Program-made: the position numbers and the translations under genes
Notes under the pieces: generated by a model
Seen by the model: the letters and a program-made list of their open reading frames with translations, nothing else
What the model was told of the DNA's origin: nothing
Databases searched by the model: none
Assembly (NCBI RefSeq): GCF_035222275.1
Contig: NC_085882.1
Coordinates: 1,929,501-1,993,500 of the forward strand
Direction of reading: 5' to 3'
DNA from: Podospora bellae-mahoneyi
Taxonomy: Eukaryota; Ascomycota; Sordariomycetes; Sordariales; Podosporaceae
DNA: 64,000 bases
Shown: positions 42,516 to 53,029 of the stretch, in pieces
Numbering within the stretch: the first letter of the stretch is position 1
Layout of the letters: each line of letters starts with the position of its first letter

Positions 42516-43803
42516 TCAAGCGCTGAGTCCACCATCGAGGTTGAGAATGCAGTTATTAGCGTACTGGTTTTTGGCGAGGAAGGAGGCGGCATCGGCGACT
42601 TCGTCTGGGGTGCCGAAGCGTTGGAGGGGGATGAGGTTTTGTAATTTGTCGATGTTGGTCATATCTGGGGGATTTGCGAAAAGTCAGTGAATGTGGTGGG
42701 GCGGGGGAGTTCGTAGGAGTAGGATGCATGTGTGTGTTTTGTTTTTGTGTGTGATTTGCTATTTGGCCTGGCGAAGAAGGGGAGATGGAAAAGGGCAAGG
42801 CATGGGACATGGCTTGTGGAGTTTTGTAATCATAACAGCTGAGAAGACGTTGATCTTTCACAGGAATACTGAACAAAATATGAAAAGTAAGAGAGGGGAG
42901 AGAGAGGCTTACCTTTTGTCATTGGGGTGTGGATGTATCCTGGTACAATAGCATTGACTCTTACACCCGACTGTCCGTACTCCATTGCTAGGGTATTTGT
43001 CAAACCCAAAACCCCGGCTTTGGTGGCGGCGTAGACTGCGCTGCCTGTGATTGCTTTTGTTGCCAGCAAGGAAGCGATGTTGATGATGACACCCTGGGAG
43101 CCAGTTCTGTAGCTTCCTGGGTGGAGCTGGGGGGGTTCGGGGGTGATGGGGGTTGTTTCTTCGTCCTCCTCTTCTTCTGGGGTGAGTTTTTGACTTTGGG
43201 GGAGCTCGGCTTGTTCGGTGGTGATGTCAATTTCTTGGACTGGTTCAGATGATGATGGGGTTGAGGGAGAAGAGAGTTTGGACTCCCAGTGGGCGGCGGC
43301 GGCGGCTTTGGCTGAGCGGCGGGCCGCGGTTGTGTGGGCGATCATGGACTTGCCAATGTACTTGCAACCGAGGATTGTGCCGAGGAGGTTGGTGGAGAGG
43401 AGCTCGTCGATTTCAAACTTGCCGGTGTGAAGGAGGAGTTTGGTTTGGGAGATGCCGGCTGAGTTGATGAGGATGTCGATTTTGGGCTGGATGGGGTGGG
43501 TTAGTGATGTGTGTGGGTGATATGGGGGGTTGGTTATGAGGGAGGGAACCATACGTGACGTTTTAGGAGGGTTTCCCAGTGTTCTTTGACTGTTATGTTC
43601 ATGTGGTAGGGGACGTGGAGGGTGGGATTGTTGAAGCCTACGACGAGCCTGCGGTCGAACTTGGGCTTTACGCCAGCTTTGCGGGAGGCCATGATGACTT
43701 TGGCGCCTTCTTGGGCGAAGCGTTTCGCGATTGCGTGGCCTATGCCTGAGGAAGCACCAGTTACGAGGGCGATTTTGCCTTTGAGGGGGTATTGAACAGA
43801 CAT
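42516..43803 (-). CDS. Short-chain dehydrogenase, FabG-like 3-oxoacyl-ACP reductase
   Basis: Classical SDR of 323 aa from exons 43555-43803, 42913-43486 and 42516-42664 on the minus strand. Intron donors are GTATGG and GTAAGC; acceptors ATCCAG and CCCCAG. Cofactor motif TGASSGIG lies near residue 16, with the structural motif INSAG near 90. The catalytic tyrosine and lysine are in VYAATKAG, followed by VRVNAIVPGYIHTPM and the C-terminal GTPDEVADAASFLA. This order and the 3' LNLDGGLSA ending are those of FabG/CBR4-type ketoacyl reductases. A cytosolic or mitochondrial fatty-acid role is possible; no clear presequence is visible. An insertion of about 60 residues, Ala/Ser/Pro- and Glu-rich, separates the NSAG block from the catalytic serine region, unusual for the family. 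It is tail to tail with uba2. Confidence 0.88.
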
Positions 43804-44330
43804 TTTGGGGTTTGGGTTGTGAGTTGTGTGATGTTGAAGAGTGAGCAAGTTGAAGTGTGAATGAGATATCCCACTGAGTGATGTAATTGGTGGTGTATAT
43901 TTTACGGTATAGTACACTTAACGTGTAATACAGGGGTCGAAGTTACGCAAGCTTGTGATTTGGCACAACACACGACTAACTGATCGCCTTGTATTGGTCT
44001 CACAGATGGACGGACGAACTGCAAGATAAATTTAGGGGGGCTGCTGCCAAGGAGAGGCATCCAGGGGAGTTTGCAGACAGAGCTGCCTTTGCCTTCCAAG
44101 TTGTTGGATCTGGGACGGAGGAGGAACAAATCGGGTCTCCGCTGCGACGCAAAACCGAATTGCGACTGGGTTGGCTTTTTTGACTTTTACACGCTCCCGA
44201 GGTTTATCGCGATATTTTTTGAAGGGCATGAGTGCTCTTCGACGTACGGACACACACATAACCAACCCAAGGATCTGAGAGAACACGGCGAGCGACAACG
44301 AATTTATGACGACGGCAACGGACGGTTTCC
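43804..44330. promoter_or_regulatory. Divergent promoter of SDR and lcb3 genes
   Basis: 527 bp between divergent starts with no supported gene inside. An ATGACGACG-type ATG at 44307 precedes the preferred lcb3 start and opens a short upstream frame that stops after nine codons (TTTCCATGTGTAA), overlapping the lcb3 ATG. It could act as an upstream ORF. Confidence 0.45.
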
Positions 44331-46378
44331 ATGTGTAAACCTGCGAACGGCTCGGGCTCGGGCTCAGAGCTCCCAGTTGCCCCGCTACCTGTCAGTGGTG
44401 ACGAGAAGGCGAAGGATGTGGTGGTGGATGCTGGATTGAAGAGCCTCGACCATTGTATGTCTCCCGAAGCGCGCGATTGTTTTCTGTCGGGGGGATATTT
44501 GGACAACAGCATACTTCTTTGTTGAGACGCGACACAATGTACCTTGAGGGCTTGAGGATGGAACAGGGCCGACGGTCAACCCCGCCTGTCTCTCCGCCAT
44601 GTCTTCTACACTGCCGGTGGCACAGCGCTACTCGCATTCGATAGTCACGGGAAACGAGATGCTGACATGTGAATTGTGTAGATCGGCGAGCGCTTCCAAA
44701 ATGGCGATATTCTTTGCGACAATGCCTCCTGCCCCTCGTGCGGTGGGAGACACCCTATCTCGCCGCTTTCCAGAATGCCGTACGAACACCAGCTCTCGAT
44801 AGCTACTTTGCGATCACGGCCAACCTTGGCACACATACATTCTTTATGATTGGGCTGCCGATCCTGTTCTGGTGCGGCTTCAGGGGCTTTGGAAAGGGGT
44901 ATGGACTTTTGCTGCAACCAGGCAACAGGAAATCGCGGCTAATTGGAGGTATACAGACTCGTTCATATCCTTGCTGAAGGCGTCTTCTTCACCGGCTTCC
45001 TCAAAGACATGTGCTCCCTCCCTCGTCCGCTCTCACCACCTCTCCAGCGCATCACCATGTCTGGCTCTGCTGCTCTCGAATACGGCTTCCCCTCCACCCA
45101 CTCCGCCAACGCAGTCTCTGTTGCAGTCTACGCTATCCTCATGTTGCGAAGTGACCATAACATCTACTCGCCCACCACGACCATTGCCCTCGAAGCCCTT
45201 GCTTACTTTTACGCTCTCTCGATTGTTATCGGCCGTCTTTACTGCGGTATGCACGGGTTCATCGACGTCATTATCGGGTCTATTATGGGAACGGCTATCT
45301 CTCTCGTTGAGTTTTACTACGCCCCGGCTGTGGAAGAGTGGATGTACTCTTCCAACTACGCCGCTCCCTTGATCGTGGCGTTAATCATTCTTGTGCTTGT
45401 GCGTGTTCACCCCGAGCCAGCAGACGACTGCCCATGCTTCGACGACAGCGTGGCTTTTGCCGGTGTGATGATCGGGTTGGAGTGCGGTATGTGGCGGTTT
45501 GCGAGGTACTCCCCTTATGCCACTATCTACAACGGGTCAGACGCTACGTTCTCCCTCGCTGCGATGGGGTGGCCCTTGTCTATTGGTCGCGTCGTTTTTG
45601 GCGTTCTGATGATCTTCGCCTGGAGAGAGGCGATGAAGCCAGCTCTGTTGAAGTTCCTGCCTCATTTGTATAGGTTGTTAGAACGTGTGGGCATGTCCCT
45701 GCCCAGAAGGTTCTTCGTGCCGGCGAGCGAGTACAAGGATGTGCCGCTGCATGTGAGGGACGATAACCTGATTCCAAATGTATCTGATTTTCCCAAGGTG
45801 ATGAGGAGCATCAGGGGCCCGGGTCGCGGTAGGAGCGTGAGTATCGGGCCGCAAAGTGCGGCGGATGCGTATGAGACGTTGGCGTATCGCGAGCGGAGAA
45901 GGAGGGAGTCTTTGGAGGGTGACAATGGTGGGGTGAAGAGCAAGGGGAGCTTGACGTCTCTTAGGGAGAGTGCGGCGAAGCAGAGCGGGGTGCATGTTTT
46001 TGAGGATGGGGGGAAGAGTTCTGGGGTGCAGCAGCAGAATGGGAGGGTGGCGGAGTTTGAGAAGATGATGGGGACGGGAACGGTCGTGGTTGCTAATGAG
46101 GAGGAGATGGTGCTTGGTGTGGAGGATGAGTTGGGGGAGAAGGAGGTTTTCTCGAGGCTGGTGAAGCCGAGAGTGAGGTATGATGTGGAGGTAGTGACCA
46201 AGCTGGTTGTTTACACGGGTATGTTTTCTTCTGCTTGTGGATGGCGAGGGGTTTTTGTGTTTGGTTTACTAACGCTTGTGCCACCCCAGGAATCGCTTGG
46301 TTGGCCGTGGATCTGATTCTCGTCACTTTTGAGATGATTGGGCTTGGTGCGGGGCACTTGGTGGCGGCGGCACCATGA
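44331..46378 (+). CDS. lcb3: Sphingoid base-1-phosphate phosphatase (Lcb3/Ysr3)
   Basis: ER enzyme that dephosphorylates long-chain base phosphates, returning bases to ceramide synthesis. Exons 44331-44454, 44682-44898, 44957-46218 and 46290-46378 give 563 aa. Intron 1 is long (227 nt), while introns 2 and 3 are 58 and 71 nt. The PAP2 superfamily motifs are present: KDMCSLPRP, then GFPSTHSAN, then GRLYCGMHGFIDVIIG, supplying the lysine/arginine phosphate cradle and the two catalytic histidines. Between and after them are about eight hydrophobic segments. The block LPRPLSPPLQRITMSGS is specific to the Lcb3/SPP branch. A long Ser/Arg-rich cytosolic loop (residues about 375-500) precedes a final pair of membrane segments (TKLVVYTGIAWLAVDLILV). 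With Tsc13 downstream it belongs to sphingolipid metabolism, though the two are not adjacent. Confidence 0.93.
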
Positions 46379-46807
46379 TGAACTTTAGAGGTGAGAAGAG
46401 AAATTCTGGAATACGCCAACGCCTTTTAATGTTTGCAACTTCTCTTTGGCTATTGGCTTTGTAATAGTTCTTGATACATAATGAATGAGGATTTATGATG
46501 ATGATGAGCCTTGCGTTTCTTGTGTCTAGGTATCGAGCTGGTTTTCTGAAAGACCAAGACATGGTCGAGTCCACGGGCTCCAGTCAGAGGCTGCCAGAGA
46601 TCAACAAAGGTCAAGGCGGTCAGGGACGCCCCTCTCCCGACCAGTCGGTCAACACCCGCCAGCCGGTGATGGAGAACCCCTGCGTCTCAACTGTGAATGG
46701 ATGGATCAATCAGCGCCATGTTCTGGGTCCTCGGTGCCTGGGTTTGATCTAATCTAATCTCCATGTAACCCGATTTGCTGTCACCATCACTTACAGATCT
46801 GACTGGA

Positions 46808-46830
46808 GGAGCTTCGAGAAGCGAAGCTCC
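46808..46830. repeat. Perfect hairpin, 9-bp stem, 5-nt loop
   Basis: GGAGCTTCG and its exact reverse complement CGAAGCTCC flank the loop AGAAG. The half-site GAAGCTCC recurs near 47.20 kb, next to an AGCTTC...GAAGCT imperfect hairpin. No T run follows, so a terminator reading is not supported. It may be a protein-binding palindrome or chance. Confidence 0.6.
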
Positions 46831-47327
46831 ATGTTGTTTATATCCTGTCTTCGAACCTGCATCAAAGTGCATCTCCTGCTTGACTTCTTTCCGCACTTCA
46901 CCCGATAACTGGCGCACCACCTTTGAGCACATACTATATACTTGACGGCATTTACACGACCAGGACTCCAAATGCTTCGAATCCATACCCCACGAAATAA
47001 TCTACGTCTGATCTGTACCTGAGCCAAGTGAGGCTGGGCTGCAGGTCATAGGGTGCTACTGCATGGCACGCAGCATGAGGTTGTGGAGATGGCCGTTTTT
47101 ATTCATCCCTTCTAGCGTAGCTGGAATGGAGTTTTCTATTTTCCACATCACCACATCCACACACCTCCTTTGCCAACCTGGAAAGCTCCAGCTTCAAGCG
47201 CCGAAGCTCCGGCTATCAGACCCGGCAGTGGCGAAGCTGGTTTTTGACAGATCTTGCACGTCGCCATGACGTTGGCTAGAACAAAGAGTTTTTCCGCAGT
47301 TAAACCGGGGCTCCCAGCTGCATCTGT

Positions 47328-47338
47328 CCAATCACGTG
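47328..47338 (+). promoter_or_regulatory. CCAAT box overlapping an E-box
   Basis: CCAATCA at 47328-47334 runs directly into CACGTG at 47333-47338, about 780 bp before the demethylase start. Adjacent CCAAT (HAP complex) and CACGTG (bHLH) sites are known composite elements in fungal promoters; function here is inferred. Confidence 0.4.
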
Positions 47339-48118
47339 CAGAGCTGAAGGACAATTCAAAGTCTTGGCCTACCAGATCGAGTCTAGCCTTGGTGCATGAT
47401 TTTATGAAGCGGAGGTGTTCGGTGCTGTGTGGCGCTCTGCCTTTCTCAACCCAGGCAAACCCAAATCGCATTGGAACAGACACCCAACCTCCGCCCCGAG
47501 TCGCACAGAAAGTGAGAAAGCTGCCCATCAGCTATTGTCTTTTTTTGCGCGAAGTATCTGGATGAGCATTGTCTGTCTGGACCCCCAATTCACACGGCGT
47601 TCCACCCGACTGGTGTTCACTTACTTAGTCTTTGAAGAGTCGAGTGCCAAGTTTCAAGTTCAGTGAAGATACAGGGACGATTCCCCCAGGCTGCGCTCGG
47701 TCTCTTTCAGCCATCGCAACCGCTGCAAAGCCGCTGTAACCAACCAAGCACACGCTGTGCAGGGCGTGCTCAGCACCTTTCCCCTTCGGTTATCGCCCAC
47801 TTTTTACCTTGATCCATCAGCCCAGATTCCGTCCAGATCGACCCATTCAGCAAGGCAACCTACAGTTTCCCCTTCCCCCAACCCCCTCGGGAATCCAACA
47901 AACCTCCCAAGATATCGATCCTGGCCCTGCATCTGCCATTCTTCGACCCGGCACTTGCTGGCGCCTAGGCGCTTCACCGCTGAGAGATCTCGCTGTGTAA
48001 AGCGACGACAAACCGACACACTGGCCCACTCTTCATCGCATTCTCCGCAGCTCATCGTCATATCGCAAGAGGGGGAAAACGCTGCAAAAATCAGACGCAT
48101 GTAGCGTCTTCAGCGACA

Positions 48119-51100
48119 ATGTCCCTCGAAGCGATTGGCGCTCCGGCGTCTGAGCCTACGATTTTCATGGATGTTAATCCGCCCGTCGTTGTCGTTGCCG
48201 TTGCCGACAGCTCAAAGCCCCTTGGTTTGAACTCGCCTCCCGACAGCAACAATGCCATGACTCTCGACGGTAGCGACTCGGAGCTCAGCGATATTGACGA
48301 GGTTGCCGACAAGCTTGACGGCAAACTTGAACTCAACGACGCGATCCAAGACGAAATCAGACTGGAGACGGAGCCTGCTCCTGCTCCTGCTCCTGCAAAC
48401 GAAACACAACAAAATGAACCGGAGGCACAACCAGGACCAGCGGTTGAGGAGGCGGAAGATATTGGCGAGGTCCTTCCCGACCACTGGTCCGGTACTGTTC
48501 CGGTGTTTAAACCAACAATGAAGCAATTCCAGGACTTCAAAGTCTTCGTACGCTCGCTCCTCCCTCGCCCAATCCAGCTCTGTGGCCCGTGACTAACGGT
48601 GAATTATTAGATGACCAAAGTCGACAAGTACGGCATGAAGTCTGGAATCATTAAAATCATTCCGCCCCAAGAATGGAAGGATTCGCTACCTCCATATGAC
48701 GACATGGTGAAGCAGGTCAGGGTGCGCGAACCGATCAAGCAAGAGATCATGGGATCCAATGGCACGTATAGACAGGTCAACATTCTTCACCAGCGATCCT
48801 ACAATCTGCCGCAATGGAGACAGCTCTGCGAACAGAGCGAACACCAACCTCCTGCGAGACGAGGCGAGCGCCGTGCCAATGCCGAAAAGAAGCCATCCAC
48901 CCGATCACGCGCCGCTGCCAACTCTGGCGCCCCCAGGCCGGCTGCCGCTCCAGCCAAAAAGCGTGGCAGAGGAGGTAGAGCAACACGCGCTTCGGCCAGG
49001 ACGGCGAAGAATGAGCCAGCCGAGGAGGAGGAGCGGCCAATGACACCTGTGTCTCCGGTGCCCGAGAAGGAAGAAGTCGTAGACTCTGTCGAGCAGGACC
49101 CGGGTGTCAAAGAGGAGGAACAGTGTGACGAAGATGATGGCGCGCCAGCACCGCGTCGGATGGGTTTCTCCAGACAAGGGAAGCCCAAGATGCAATCCGT
49201 GTCTGCCCGACGGAAATACGTTCGCCGTGAAGGTTCTGCCATGATTGACGAGGCCGCGTTCAAGGACTGGGATTATCGGATGGACGTGTCAGACTTCACC
49301 CCGGAGCGCTGTGAGGAGTTGGAAAGGATTTACTGGAAGACGCTCACATATGCCTCGCCACTGTACGGCGCTGACCTTCTCGGTACACTGTTCAGTGAGG
49401 ATGTCAAGCTTTGGAACCTGAACAAGCTGCCGAATCTGTTGGATGTTCTGGGTACCAAGGTTCCCGGTGTCAACACTGCTTATCTCTATCTTGGCATGTG
49501 GAAGGCAACGTTTGCATGGCATTTGGAGGACGTGGATCTCTACAGCATCAACTACTTGCATTTCGGCGCACCAAAACAATGGTACAGTATCTCTCAAGCC
49601 GACGCGCGACGATTCGAGGCGGCCATGAAGAATATTTGGCCAACGGAGGCCAAATCATGTGACCAATTCCTCAGGCACAAGGGCTTCCTGATCTCGCCTG
49701 CTCATCTCAAGCAACACTACAACATTACCGTCAACAAGTGCGTTTCGTACCCTGGCGAGTTCGTGGTGACGTATCCCTATGGTTATCATTCTGGCTATAA
49801 CCTCGGTTACAATTGCGCTGAGGCCGTCAACTTTGCCCTGGACAGCTGGCTGCCAATGGGCAAGATTGCCAAAAGATGCCAGTGTGCTCAGGCACAGGAC
49901 AGCGTATGGGTAGATGTTTACGAGATCGAGAGGAAGCTCCGTGGCGAGGAAACCGAGTATGAGGAGACAGAAGATGAGGACGAGGATGAGGACGACGACG
50001 ATGGTGATATCGAACTGAATGGCGGGCTTCCGAGTCCCCCTCACAGCCATGGTGTCCGGGTTAGAGCTCCGGGCAGAAAACGTAAGAGGGGAGCAAACGA
50101 CAATGATGGATCGGAGAGAAGAGCCAAGAAGGTTCGCGTGCGTGTCAAGCCCCATATCGAACCCCCGTGCTGCCTCTGTCCCAACGACATCCCCGGGGCC
50201 GAAATCATGTCGACGGACGATGGTCGCAAAGCGCATCGCATGTGCGCTCTCTACCTTCCCGAGACTTATATCGAGGAAGTTGATGGACAAGAAATCATTG
50301 CCAATATTGGAGGTATCAACAAGGACCGCCTGGAGCTCAAGTGCTTGTATTGCCGTTCCAAGAAGGGCGCGTGCTTCCAGTGTTCTCAGAAGAAATGCCA
50401 CAGGTCGTATCACGCGACTTGCGCGGCAGCTGCGGGAGTGTTTGTGGAGGAGTCCGAGGTGCCGGTGTTTGGTGAGGATGGGACTGAGTACAAAGAACAG
50501 GCGTTCGAGTTCAGCTGCCGTTTCCACCGGACCAAGCGAGACAGAAAGGCTCAGGGCGGTGTCTTGGAGGACGACCCGAGAGTGCGGGAGGTGGCAGCTG
50601 CACTCAAGCAGAACGACATATGCCAGCTGCAGTACTTCCGAGGCGAGATCTTTGCTGGTGTGGTGGTGGAGAACCGTGCGGATGAAGAGATGCTTCTTCT
50701 TGATGTCATTCCGAATGGGTATGTCAGCCACAGTGTGAGGCTTGGGAGGACTAAACTAACATTTAGCAGCGATCGAGTTGAGGTTGAATGGAAGTGGCTG
50801 CTGCTGCCCGACCCCGCGGATTACCGTTTGCCCAAAGCTTCGGCCAATGCGGTCCCGATGCCGACGTGCAGAAAAGCGAAGCAGGAGATCAATGCCAAAC
50901 GTGCCGTCGACGAGGTCCCACGAAAGAACGACGAGTTCGGCACTGGGCTTGTCTGGGCCGAATTCCACACCAGCGATCCCATCAGAAACCGCCAGCAGGT
51001 CAAGATTGACTTTGCCAAAGAAAACCAAGTCTGGCACTACCTGGGAAAGACGTCGACAGAAGCCAAGGCTCAGTACACCGAGAATATCGCCAGGCCTCAG

Positions 51101-53029
51101 CACAATCTCAAGAGCAACTTTTTGGACTCGATTCCCAAACCAGTCTCGGCGGTTTCCGTGTCTTTGCTACCTCAGCAGGTCCGCAGCAGGACATTCACGG
51201 CGGCATACCCAGGCCAGGTTCCGTTTGCTGGCGGATTTTCAGCCATTTCACACCACGGAACACCGCTGGGACCATTGGCTCCTAAGCAACCAAAGCCCTA
51301 CATGTACAAACCTAAGAATTCTACCGAGCCACTGTCCCAGCCTGTGCAATTTATGCCGCACAAATTTGCACTTGACCCAGCTACGCCGGCGGCACCTTTC
51401 TTGCAGATGCAGCCCCACCAGCTGCAGCAGCAGCATCAGTACATCCAGCCACACCAGATGCATTATCAGCAGCCCATCCAACCTGCGCCTGCCCCTGTGC
51501 AACGGCATCCAATGCCCCCTCCACCTCAACCTCAGCCTCAGCATACCTTCCAGCAGCAAGTTTTCCAGCTTCAGCCTGCCCCTCCTCCACCTGCTCAGCA
51601 GCAGCCGCAACCTCCTCCTCGGCTGCAAGTCAAGCACTACCAGCCGCCCCTGAAGGAATCCCGGAAGAAGAGTTCGTCGACATCCTATTCGTCGGAACGT
51701 TTCACGCCCGTCGGAGGTAGTAATGGATTCCCGCAGCTTCCTGGCTTGACCTGGCCCCCCGCTCACATGAAATCAGGGCAATACAATCAGCCTCCTAGAG
51801 ACTGGCCTCAATCTGCGGCAGACAGGCCGCCCATGACTTTGGCGATGAAGCCCAAGGGTCCTGGAGAGGGGCAGCCGCAGATCCATGCGTACCAAAAGTA
51901 CGCGTTTTTCCAAGTTCATCACAACAGGTATGTCTTGCTTTGTGTTTCCGATTTTCACGATCTAGTCACTAATATCTGCCACAGGGATCCAGTCAGATAT
52001 CAGACTCCTTATGGGCCAGGAGGAGGCTTCGTCAACGGCTACGAGCGTAACCATCGCGCATTTTTGATGCAAGCTCAGCAGGCCTTGAACGGAGGCAAGA
52101 AGAAAGCGCCAATGAGGACACTTCCTCCCCTGCAGCAGACCAAGAGCATCCAACCACAAGCTACCCCATCGCCTGGACCAGGTGGTCGGCCACAGGGCGG
52201 ATACTCATCTCCATATGCGCAGATTCTGCCCCGCCCCGACACCGCAAGCAGCCAACAGTCGCCATTCACTTTTGACAACTTAAGAACGGGTTTCTCGCCG
52301 TCGCCCGTGTCACCCTACCAGCAGCACCAAGGGTTCTCAGTGCCCACGACACCTGCGAGCTCATCAACGTACGAGATGAAGCAGCCAGTATCGGCTCCAC
52401 TGCATCCTGCCATCAACCCACAGTACGGGACTTCGTTCCAGCAACAACCACCATCAGGTGGAAATGACCAAACCAACCAACAGACATGGTCTGCGAGTTC
52501 TCAAGTATCAACGCCTGTACCTATCCCCCAGCAGCGACCGATAAACTCCGCACCTCCGCCCCCTAAGCCAGCTTTTACCAAGCAAAGTCATAGCCCGATT
52601 CCTCTGCCACCGTATGTTAGGCAGATGACAAATGGCCAAAAGTCATCACCTCTGAGCAAACCACCGGAGCAGGCGGCGCCTCAGCAGACGATGCCGATGC
52701 CCCAACCTCAGTACCTGGGGCATACTCCGTCTGGAATGTCTACTATGCAAAGCTACTCATATCCTGAGCCTCAGTCTGGACCGGTTCTTGAGAACGGATG
52801 GAGACCAGGTTCTGACCCTATGGTGATGGCAACAACCCCAAGCCCAGCGACCCAGGCATCCACGCACTATCAACAAATTTCGACTCCAGAGCAACATCAG
52901 CAACAGTCGGCAAACATGACGTATCCTCCACCGCCAACACCTGACGGGGATCCGCAGAAAGAACTTACCAAGAGGATAATGCTCAGCCTTAGGCGGGCAA
53001 GTCAGCAAATGGGGCCGCTGAACCTGTAG
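48119..53029 (+). CDS. kdmA: KDM4-type JmjN/JmjC histone lysine demethylase with PHD fingers
   Basis: Fe(II)/2-oxoglutarate-dependent demethylase expected to act on trimethylated H3K9/H3K36 (yeast Rph1, Aspergillus KdmA). Exons 48119-48547, 48611-50718, 50767-51927 and 51985-53029 give 1580 aa. JmjN spans about residues 122-165 (PVFKPTMKQFQDF, completed after the first intron by MTKVDKYG). A basic and acidic linker follows. JmjC spans about 390-560, with iron ligands His447 and Glu449 in AWHLEDVDLYS and His536 in GYHSGYNLGYN. A Zn-coordinating CQC follows (KRCQCAQ). A PHD/extended PHD module lies at about 660-780 (PCCLCPNDIPG, CLYCRSKKGACFQC, CHRSYHATCA). The last 600 residues are Gln/Pro-rich and disordered. 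Introns 2 and 3 are 48 and 57 nt, multiples of three without stops. The frame therefore stays open through them, but GTATGT donors, CTAAC/CTAAT branches and TTTAG/CACAG ends show they are introns. Confidence 0.92.

Larger units (their letters stand above)
46379..48118. promoter_or_regulatory. lcb3 3' flank and long upstream region of the demethylase gene
   Basis: 1.74 kb without a supported gene; short frames on both strands lack family features. It contains a perfect 9-bp-stem hairpin (46808-46830), related GAAGCTCC repeats near 47.19 kb, a CCAAT box fused to an E-box (47328-47338), and a C/A-rich leader of about 300 bp before the ATG at 48119. A long regulated 5' region would suit a chromatin regulator. 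Confidence 0.5.

Noticed and set aside
49655-50731. 358-codon minus-strand frame
   Set aside because: Antisense to the JmjC and PHD region of the demethylase, whose catalytic motifs fix the true strand.
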